From assembly GCA_900544425.1 (NCBI GenBank), contig UQUX01000079.1, positions 1 through 8,394 on the forward strand: a DNA stretch of 8,394 nt, written 5' to 3'. The notes under the pieces were generated by a model, which was given only the letters and a program-made list of their open reading frames with translations, had not been told where the DNA came from and made no database searches. The position numbers and the translations under genes were made by a program. Below are positions 1 through 5,078 of this stretch, one piece after another; the stretch's first letter is position 1, and each line of letters starts with the position of its first letter. This stretch comes from an uncultured Collinsella sp. Lineage in GTDB: Bacteria > Actinomycetota > Coriobacteriia > Coriobacteriales > Coriobacteriaceae.

Positions 1-295
1 TCACATACTGGGCATGCTCGCGCGGGCTTTCCTCGGGATCGGGCTCCACCAGCTCGTCGCGGCGGTCCTTTTCCAAGAAGGCCTTGTCGTGACTCCAGGT
101 TTTGTACTCGGGCGTGTTGTGGTTAACGGCGTCGCAGGCCAGCGCCAGGTCGGGCACGCCATACATGTAGCCGTGGTCGGTAATGGCAACGGCGGGCATG
201 CCAAGCTCAACGGCACGGTTGACCATATCCTGGATACGGGTTGCGCCGTCGAGCATGGAGAAAACAGTGTGATTGTGCAGATGGACAAATGCCAT
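1..295 (-). CDS. dnaE: DNA polymerase III alpha subunit, N-terminal fragment (runs off the left edge)
   Basis: This is the first 98 codons of the replicative DNA polymerase III alpha subunit; the rest lies beyond the left edge. The N-terminus reads MAFVHLHNHTVFSMLDGA, the hallmark opening of the PHP domain of bacterial DnaE, with candidate metal-binding histidines H5, H7 and H9. The second PHP motif follows as AITDHGYMYG (residues 37-46). In ordinary DnaE proteins the chain soon reaches the GCE-type third motif. Here, from about residue 57, it instead enters a polar, charged stretch (NHNTPEYKTWSHDK and onwards to residue 98) with no GCE motif yet, so the PHP domain appears to carry an insertion. 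The ATG at 293-295 is preceded by GGAG with 8-nt spacing, and the motif begins directly after it, which supports this start. There are no in-frame stops to the edge. PolC is unlikely, because its PHP domain lies inside the chain behind an OB region. Confidence 0.93.
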   Translation of the reverse strand, partial: MAFVHLHNHTVFSMLDGATRIQDMVNRAVELGMPAVAITDHGYMYGVPDLALACDAVNHNTPEYKTWSHDKAFLEKDRRDELVEPDPEESPREHAQYV

Positions 296-303
296 GTGAT
301 GAG

Positions 304-307
304 CTCC
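304..307 (-). promoter_or_regulatory. dnaE ribosome binding site
   Basis: On the minus strand GGAG sits 8 nt before the dnaE ATG. The spacing is good, and this is the only purine-rich match nearby, so it fixes the start. Confidence 0.6.
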
Positions 308-334
308 GATGCGGGTTCGTGTTCTGACTGAACG

Positions 335-340
335 ATTTTA
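335..340 (-). promoter_or_regulatory. possible -10 element for dnaE
   Basis: TAAAAT on the minus strand matches five of six bases of the TATAAT consensus. It would place the transcription start about 30 nt before the dnaE ATG. No good -35 hexamer is seen 16-19 bp upstream (best is TTCGGG at 19 bp), so this is only a candidate. Confidence 0.25.
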
Positions 341-389
341 CCCCACGGCACGGACAGCACCCGAACCTAGCCAAACCAACATGGACAGT

Positions 390-410
390 CTTTTTGGGGC
401 CTTCAAAAAG
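390..410. repeat. short inverted repeat in the dnaE leader
   Basis: CTTTTTG (390-396) and CAAAAAG (404-410) form a perfect 7-bp stem with a 7-nt loop, about 95 bp before dnaE. The stem is AT-rich and no T-run follows on either strand, so it is not a standard intrinsic terminator. Confidence 0.35.
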
Positions 411-452
411 GGGAATGAGGGCATCCAGATACATCGAGCATGCTTGTGCCGA

Positions 453-689
453 TTAGGAGAAGCAATACCGCAAAAGCGGATTCTCCAACACGCCAGGTTT
501 CGCGTCTGAACATCTTGACTGCGTCAAACCTTCCCTTTCAGAGCTTTCAGAACGGGTCGCTTCCGTTCTCTCAATGGGATACAGAAGGAAAAGCTGCAGA
601 AGATAGAAAACGGAGACACATACGTAGAGGGCACTCCAAGATACTTGGGCAATGAAAGATCCGAGTACAATTGCCATTTGTAGTGGCAT
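453..689 (-). pseudogene. possible remnant or small membrane protein, unrecognised
   Basis: This minus-strand frame of 78 codons starts MPLQMAIVLGSFIAQVSW and continues with a second hydrophobic run (YVCVSVFYLLQLFLLY), like one or two membrane helices, followed by a polar tail rich in Ser, Glu and Arg. Upstream in the same frame, past a TAA, another open stretch of about 34 codons has no start. A different minus frame just downstream, with an ATG at 510-512, encodes another hydrophobic run (FAVLLLLIG) and ends about 36 codons later. Hydrophobic segments spread over two frames and broken by stops resemble a decayed membrane-protein gene. There is no clear Shine-Dalgarno before the ATG (only AAGA 1-4 nt upstream), and I recognise no family. 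Chance hydrophobicity in AT-richer DNA is a fair alternative. Confidence 0.18.
456..486. repeat. two-part hairpin (outer and inner inverted repeat)
   Basis: GGAGAA (456-461) pairs with TTCTCC (481-486). Inside it CCGC-AAAA-GCGG (468-479) makes a second 4-bp stem with a tetraloop, leaving a 6/1 asymmetric bulge. No T-run follows on either strand, so there is no terminator signature. The function is unknown and chance is possible. Confidence 0.3.
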
Positions 690-815
690 TCTTATTTATT
701 GGACACTTCCATCAACTAATTTTGTCGGGCCGCTCGCTACTGATTCGAAGCCTGAAGTGTTCACAGTTGATGTGAAGAGCGGTAAAGCTTTTGCACAGGG
801 TATCAATGGGATACA
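571..815. repeat. 13-bp perfect direct repeat flanking a low-GC segment
   Basis: TCAATGGGATACA occurs at 571-583 and again at 803-815. The right copy covers the last codons and the TGA stop of the DUF3284 gene; read on the minus strand it is TGTATCCCATTGA. The 219 bp between the copies are about 43% G+C by hand count, well below the neighbouring genes. The pattern fits an insertion that duplicated its target, or a duplication of the gene's 3' end followed by foreign sequence. The segment has no matching terminal inverted repeats beyond an off-register AAAAGCT/AGCTTTT pair (589-595 and 786-792), and encodes no transposase. Confidence 0.5.
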
Positions 816-1312
816 TCCGAAGCGTTTTCGGCAGTATCATCGGCGAAGGCGGGATTAGCCTTTACGCGGCGCTCACCCTCGATGTATTTGACGATTTGAT
901 CAATCGTCTGGTTGGCGTGGCTCTTGAGCTTGCGCTCATAGAAGAAGAGACCGAGCTTGCCGCGCGTGCCAGACGTGTTGCCACCCACACCCTGAAAATC
1001 CTCGGTATAGGTGAGCTCGCAGGCATCATCGCCAGCAGGTGCAGCCTCATAGCGCATGGTATTGATGCCCGCCGCATACTGAAAACGGACCTCATAGAGG
1101 CACGGGTAGTCAAAGTGCTTGATCTTAACCTTGATCGCCGTGCCCTTGGCCTTGCCTCTTGCGGACTGGGCGCGCTTCTCGTACTTATAGCCGTTGAGCT
1201 TGTTGCGGCTGGGACGCTTGCCCGTGGCGTTCTCGATATCCTGCATGATGGACCCCGCCAGAGCGTCAAAAAGCTCCTCCGGTGTCACCTTAAGCGTTTT
1301 GGTGAGCTGCAT
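803..1312 (-). CDS. DUF3284 domain-containing protein
   Basis: This 169-residue protein opens with MQLTKTLKVTPEELFDALAG, followed by IMQDIENATGKRPS, the pattern I associate with DUF3284. I recall that family as about 150 residues, of unknown function, and common in Firmicutes, often near sugar PTS genes. Residues 1-148 fit the family in length and layout: an N-terminal amphipathic helix, a Lys/Arg-rich strand region (KVKIKHFDYPCLYEVRF, 61-77), a YTEDF segment (102-106), and a C-terminal helix (about 130-147). The last 20 residues form a polar tail outside the expected domain. No signal peptide or membrane helix is seen, so it is probably cytosolic. The ATG has AAGGAG 5 nt upstream, which makes the start secure. 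The stop lies inside one copy of a 13-bp direct repeat, so the tail may have been altered by the event that made the repeat. No biochemical role can be assigned. The family call comes from recognition, not a search. Confidence 0.8.
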   Translation of the reverse strand: MQLTKTLKVTPEELFDALAGSIMQDIENATGKRPSRNKLNGYKYEKRAQSARGKAKGTAIKVKIKHFDYPCLYEVRFQYAAGINTMRYEAAPAGDDACELTYTEDFQGVGGNTSGTRGKLGLFFYERKLKSHANQTIDQIVKYIEGERRVKANPAFADDTAENASDVSH

Positions 1313-1317
1313 GATGG

Positions 1318-1323
1318 CTCCTT
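1318..1323 (-). promoter_or_regulatory. DUF3284 gene ribosome binding site
   Basis: AAGGAG on the minus strand, 5 nt before the ATG at 1310-1312, is a near-consensus Shine-Dalgarno sequence and settles the start codon. Confidence 0.75.
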
Positions 1324-1331
1324 ATTCGTTT

Positions 1332-1351
1332 GAACCGTTCGAGTCATTGTA
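1332..1351 (-). promoter_or_regulatory. possible promoter -10 and adjoining palindrome for the DUF3284 gene
   Basis: TACAAT (minus strand, 1346-1351) matches five of six -10 bases and would start a transcript about 27 nt before the ATG. Right at the expected start lies GAACCGTTC (1332-1340), a 4-bp palindrome around one base, extending imperfectly to TTGAACCGTTCGA. A repressor site is conceivable. It does not have the 4-nt spacer of the actinobacterial SOS box (GAAC-N4-GTTC). No -35 match was found. Confidence 0.25.
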
Positions 1352-1377
1352 CCGCCCCAGGCTCTCCCATGCGTTGC

Positions 1378-1440
1378 GGTGCTATTTGGACGATTGAGGG
1401 CTTTACGGCCGCAAAACTAACCAAATAGCACCGTAAAGCC
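1378..1440. repeat. two interleaved perfect inverted repeats between addA and the DUF3284 gene
   Basis: Arm A, GGTGCTATTTGG (1378-1389), is perfectly complementary to A', CCAAATAGCACC (1421-1432). Arm B, GGCTTTACGG (1399-1408), is perfectly complementary to B', CCGTAAAGCC (1431-1440). The order along the DNA is A, B, A', B', with A' and B' sharing two bases. The two stems (12 and 10 bp, loops of 31 and 22 nt) therefore cross and cannot both form fully in one RNA. The element begins 9 bp after the addA stop, in the minus-strand transcript, and ends 65 bp before the DUF3284 ATG. Neither stem is followed by a T-run, so a plain intrinsic terminator is not supported. Options are an RNA switch between two folds, a protein-binding DNA element, or a dispersed intergenic repeat. 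Confidence 0.7.
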
Positions 1441-1448
1441 TGAGGTGG

Positions 1449-4400
1449 CTAGAGGTTGTAGGTGACCACTTGAGGTTCGGCGGGTTCGACGAAGATGGTT
1501 GGATCCGGCTGCTCCACGCGGACGAACTTGACGGTCACGGCCTCAAAGCCCGCCTTGTGCAGAACATCAGCGTAGACGCGCGCCTGCAGGGCGTGCTTCT
1601 CCTGCAGCTGTTCCGGCGTCTCATCCGGTGTGCCGCCCGTCTTGTAGTCGATGACCAGCGCGCATGACGAATCCGCCGGGTTCGTCGCCAAAGCGTCGAT
1701 GGCGCCCTCGGCATAGGCGCCGTAGCGGGCGATATCCTCGTCCTCGCAGCCCAGCGAGAAGAACGGCACCTCGGCACGGATGCACGGCCACGCGAGCAGC
1801 TCGGCACGAACCGACGACTTGAGCCAGCGATCCAGAGCGACATCGAAGCGCTCGCGCTGTTCCGGCGTCAGGCGCCACAAGCGAGCCAGGGCGTCGGCAC
1901 GCTCAACGGGCAGCGCATCGGCACCCATCTCGATGAGCCACTGGCAAGCGGCGTGGAAGGCCGAGCCCAGCGCCATGGGGTTGCCGGCGGGCTCGACAGC
2001 AGCCACGTCCGCATCGGCCATCTCCGAGCCATCCGACTCCGCATCATCGCCGGACTCGTCCATGGGAACAAGCGCCTCGGCGGCACGGTCCTCGGACTCG
2101 GCATGCAGCGCCACGGCAATTGACGAGTAGCTATACGAGTCACGCACCGGGAACGGACAGATGCCCATGCGCACGCCCACTGCCTGGGGATACACGAGCT
2201 CAAACGCATCGGGCTTGGGGTCGGCAGGACCGGGCACAGTTGAGTGCGCAGCATTATCAGCGACATCGACATCGCCGCGAACGAGCCTGCCCTCGGCATC
2301 CAGCGAAGCGTTAGCCTCAAACGCCTGCTCGCCAAACGTAAAGTCCGCCAGCGAGATGAGCTCGTAGTCGCCCGGCTGGGAGTTGTCGAACACCAGACGG
2401 TCGCTATCGAGCTGCGGCATGTCCAGACTATCGGTCGGCAGGATGCGGCGCAGCACGTCGTAGGTCAGATCCGTCTCGACATCGAAGGTCGGCGCCATCA
2501 CCTTGCCGCGGCTCACGCCGGCATCCATCGCCAGAATGAGCAACTCGCGCGCTCGCGTCATGGCGACATAGAGCAGACGAGCCCGCTCCTCGAGCGAAAG
2601 CTGCAGGTCGTCGTTGCGCAGGCGGGCAAATGCCTCGGCGGGAGAGCCCGTCGCGCATACGTCCTCCATAAGCTCTGGCGGCAGCCACAGCGACGTGCCC
2701 TTGCCCTTAAACGCGTGTTCAAACTGCTTTTTGACATCATCGCCCTTCACGAAGGTACCGTCGGCGAGCTTAACGCCATCGAAGCGTGCCGGCAGTGCCA
2801 CGACCTGCGCTCCGCCCTCGACGCGACCCATCTGTGCCGCACCGGACGATTTGCGCACGCCAAAACACTCGGCAACCGCTACGACCGGATACTCCAGACC
2901 CTTGGACGCATGCACGGTCATGATGCGCACCGCGCCGTCGCCCTCCTCGTTGAGGGCACCCGGGGCTTCCTTGCCCGCCAAGAAGCGGTCGAAGGCGAGC
3001 GCGATGGAGCGCGGAGAATTGCCGAGCTCGGTCTCTGCCTCGGCCACGGCGTCAAGCGCCTTGAGCACGTTGGCGGCAATGGCCTTCCCCTCGGGGCCGC
3101 GCTGCGCCAAGCGCACGAACCAGCCGGAGGCATTGACCACATCGCGCGCGATAGCGGCGAACGAATCGCGCCCCACGCGACGAAGCGCGTAGCGCAGCAC
3201 CTCGCGGGCGCGCGTTACGAGTGGCAAGCCCTGCAAGCCCGGCACATCGGAATCGCTCATGATACCCGCATCGATGTTGCGACGCGACGTCTCGCCCGTC
3301 TGCTCGTCGAGCTTGGTCGCCAGCGCCAGGAACTCCTGGGCGCCGAATGCAAACATCGGCGAGGCCAGCAGTGGCATAAAACCCTGCGCCGTATCGGCCG
3401 GATTGGCAAGCGCGCAGACCAGGGCACGCACCGTCTGCACCTCGGCTGCCTGGGCAAAGACCGAGCCGCCCGCGATCACGCAGTCGAGCCCCTGGTCGCG
3501 GAAGGCCTGCGCATAGACATCGGCATTGGTCATGCGGCCCAGCAGCAACACCATATCGCCCTGGGGCTGCCCCGCTTCGACGAGCGCTTGGAACCGCTCC
3601 GCAATCGCACGAGCTTTCGCCTGCGTTCGCTCCTGCGTGCTGCCACCGGCAACGAACAGCGCCTGGCGGCGCGAAGCCTTTGCCTTGAGCTTGTCTTTGC
3701 GTTTGTCGCTCGGTTCAAGATCTAAGAACCCCTGCATCAAACCACCGGTGTCGCCGTCAAAGACGCGTGCTACGTAGCGCAGCACCTCGTCGTGGCTGCG
3801 GAAGTTGCGCACGAGTTTGACGAGCTCGCCGGCGGGGGCATCGGTCGCGGCAGCCACATCGGGCGCCGCCGTCAAACCCACCTTGCGCTCCTGGCGGCGA
3901 AACACCTCAACCTCAGCGCCACGGAAGCGGTAGATCGACTGCTGTGCATCGCCCACGGTGCACAGCGCGCGCTCCCCCGCACCCGTCAGATAGCGAATCA
4001 AATCGACCTGCATCTGGTCGGTATCTTGGAACTCATCGATCATGACCATCTTAAAGCGACCCTCGTAGGCGGCTCGGATGGCGGGATAATCGCGCAGTGC
4101 CTCGTATGCCATGCGCAACAGATCGTTATTGTCGAGTGCGGACTGGTCAGCCTTGAGCGCACGGTACTCCGCCTCTACGGCACGGGCGAGCCCCACCAGC
4201 GCATCGAGCGCCGAACCGCCGCAGGCAAGCACGATATTGATAAACGCATCAGCCGCCTCGGCCTTGAGTAGCTCCACCTGCTCCTTAGGAAACGCCTTGC
4301 TCGCGCGCGGCATGCTGCACGACATCATGAGTCGCGCCGCATCCTCCATGGTTTTGCCGCTCGCCTCAAACGCGTCGATGGCGTCGAGTGCCGCCTGCGC

Positions 4401-5075
4401 TTTCTCGGTCGTGGCCTTGCTTGCGCCCAGCGCCGCACGATAGGCATCGGCAAGCGCCGAGGTGTCGGCCTGGCCGCGCGCCACGCACACATCGTCCATG
4501 CCGCCCGGCAGCTGGCTCGATAGCTCCAACAGGTCGCGCACCAGGCCTTTGATGGTGGTACCGGCGCCAAACGGCCCGCCCTCGCCCGCCATGGGATACC
4601 AAGCGTAGAGGGCCTTAAGCGAGGCGGCAAGCTCGGGCGCGGCATCGGGCGCCGTCGCGCGCCCCAGCACATGCTCGACAGCCTGATCCATAAGCTCATC
4701 GGTATCGGTGAGCACCGTGAACTCAGGATCGATGCCCAGCTCCAGCGCGTGCGCGCGCAGGATACGCGAGCACATGCCGTGGATGGTCGAGATCCAAGCG
4801 TCGTCGACCGTCAGGGCCTCCTCGTCCATGCCCTCTTCGATAAGCGCACGGCGCACGCGGTCGCGAATCTCGGCCGCGGCGTCTTTGGTAAAGGTAATGG
4901 CGAGCACCTGGTCCAGATGCTCGACAAACGGACCGGATTCGGGCGAGAGCGCATAGACGATGCGGCGCGTGAGGGTAAAGGTCTTGCCCGAGCCGGCACC
5001 CGCCGAGACAAACAGCGGGCGGTCGAGCGTTTTGACGACTTGCAGCTGTTGCGGCATCAAGGTCGAAAGATCCAT
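1449..5075 (-). CDS. addA: AddA: ATP-dependent helicase/nuclease subunit A
   Basis: This 1208-residue protein is the motor and one nuclease of the AddAB complex, which unwinds and resects double-strand breaks for RecA-dependent repair in the cytoplasm. All UvrD/RecB-type SF1A motifs are visible: Walker A AGAGSGKT (25-32, Lys31), Ia AITFTKDAAAE (59-69), Ib STIHGMCSR (96-104), Walker B MIDEFQDTD (345-353), III GDAQQSIYRFRGA (375-387), IV RNFRS (423-427), V TVHASKGLEYP (720-730) and VI YVAMTRAREL (836-845). The C-terminal RecB-family nuclease has GSAFH (His1041), Glu1102, Asp1127 in GAID, and Asp1143/Lys1145 in VIDYKTGG, followed by Gln1164 in LQARVY, so all catalytic residues appear intact. An acidic stretch (about 1006-1028) joins the domains. 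The length is close to Firmicute AddA. The start lies 3 bp after the addB stop, with AAGGAGG inside addB, which indicates coupled translation. AdnA-type naming is possible, but pairing with a Walker-less partner favours AddA. Confidence 0.95.
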   Translation of the reverse strand: MDLSTLMPQQLQVVKTLDRPLFVSAGAGSGKTFTLTRRIVYALSPESGPFVEHLDQVLAITFTKDAAAEIRDRVRRALIEEGMDEEALTVDDAWISTIHGMCSRILRAHALELGIDPEFTVLTDTDELMDQAVEHVLGRATAPDAAPELAASLKALYAWYPMAGEGGPFGAGTTIKGLVRDLLELSSQLPGGMDDVCVARGQADTSALADAYRAALGASKATTEKAQAALDAIDAFEASGKTMEDAARLMMSCSMPRASKAFPKEQVELLKAEAADAFINIVLACGGSALDALVGLARAVEAEYRALKADQSALDNNDLLRMAYEALRDYPAIRAAYEGRFKMVMIDEFQDTDQMQVDLIRYLTGAGERALCTVGDAQQSIYRFRGAEVEVFRRQERKVGLTAAPDVAAATDAPAGELVKLVRNFRSHDEVLRYVARVFDGDTGGLMQGFLDLEPSDKRKDKLKAKASRRQALFVAGGSTQERTQAKARAIAERFQALVEAGQPQGDMVLLLGRMTNADVYAQAFRDQGLDCVIAGGSVFAQAAEVQTVRALVCALANPADTAQGFMPLLASPMFAFGAQEFLALATKLDEQTGETSRRNIDAGIMSDSDVPGLQGLPLVTRAREVLRYALRRVGRDSFAAIARDVVNASGWFVRLAQRGPEGKAIAANVLKALDAVAEAETELGNSPRSIALAFDRFLAGKEAPGALNEEGDGAVRIMTVHASKGLEYPVVAVAECFGVRKSSGAAQMGRVEGGAQVVALPARFDGVKLADGTFVKGDDVKKQFEHAFKGKGTSLWLPPELMEDVCATGSPAEAFARLRNDDLQLSLEERARLLYVAMTRARELLILAMDAGVSRGKVMAPTFDVETDLTYDVLRRILPTDSLDMPQLDSDRLVFDNSQPGDYELISLADFTFGEQAFEANASLDAEGRLVRGDVDVADNAAHSTVPGPADPKPDAFELVYPQAVGVRMGICPFPVRDSYSYSSIAVALHAESEDRAAEALVPMDESGDDAESDGSEMADADVAAVEPAGNPMALGSAFHAACQWLIEMGADALPVERADALARLWRLTPEQRERFDVALDRWLKSSVRAELLAWPCIRAEVPFFSLGCEDEDIARYGAYAEGAIDALATNPADSSCALVIDYKTGGTPDETPEQLQEKHALQARVYADVLHKAGFEAVTVKFVRVEQPDPTIFVEPAEPQVVTYNL

Positions 5076-5078
5076 GGT

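Larger units (their letters stand above)
296..802. other. 507-bp gap between dnaE and the DUF3284 gene, low GC, no convincing gene
   Basis: By hand count, 421-780 is about 46% G+C, falling to about 35% at 661-720, while the genes around are visibly well above 60%. No reading frame here has both a good ribosome binding site and recognisable protein motifs. The gap holds the dnaE leader, small inverted repeats (390-410 and 456-486), one copy of a 13-bp direct repeat whose partner covers the DUF3284 stop codon, and minus-strand frames encoding short hydrophobic stretches. It could be decayed foreign DNA or an untranslated regulatory region. I could not recognise any parent gene. Confidence 0.5.

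Noticed and set aside
791..1333. 180-codon plus-strand frame over the DUF3284 gene
   Set aside because: The minus strand has a near-consensus ribosome binding site and recognisable DUF3284 sequence. The plus frame is a shadow.
1332..1340. LexA/SOS box
   Set aside because: GAACCGTTC has a 1-nt centre, whereas the actinobacterial box needs GAAC-N4-GTTC.
1399..1440. Classical Rho-independent terminator for addA
   Set aside because: The 10-bp stem is good, but the 22-nt loop is long and no T-run follows on the minus strand (CTCAATCG) or on the plus strand.
2244..3725. 493-codon open frame on the plus strand
   Set aside because: It is fully antisense to addA, is rich in His, Arg, Ala and Leu, and shows no family motif. 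Such frames are common opposite high-GC genes with strong third-position bias.
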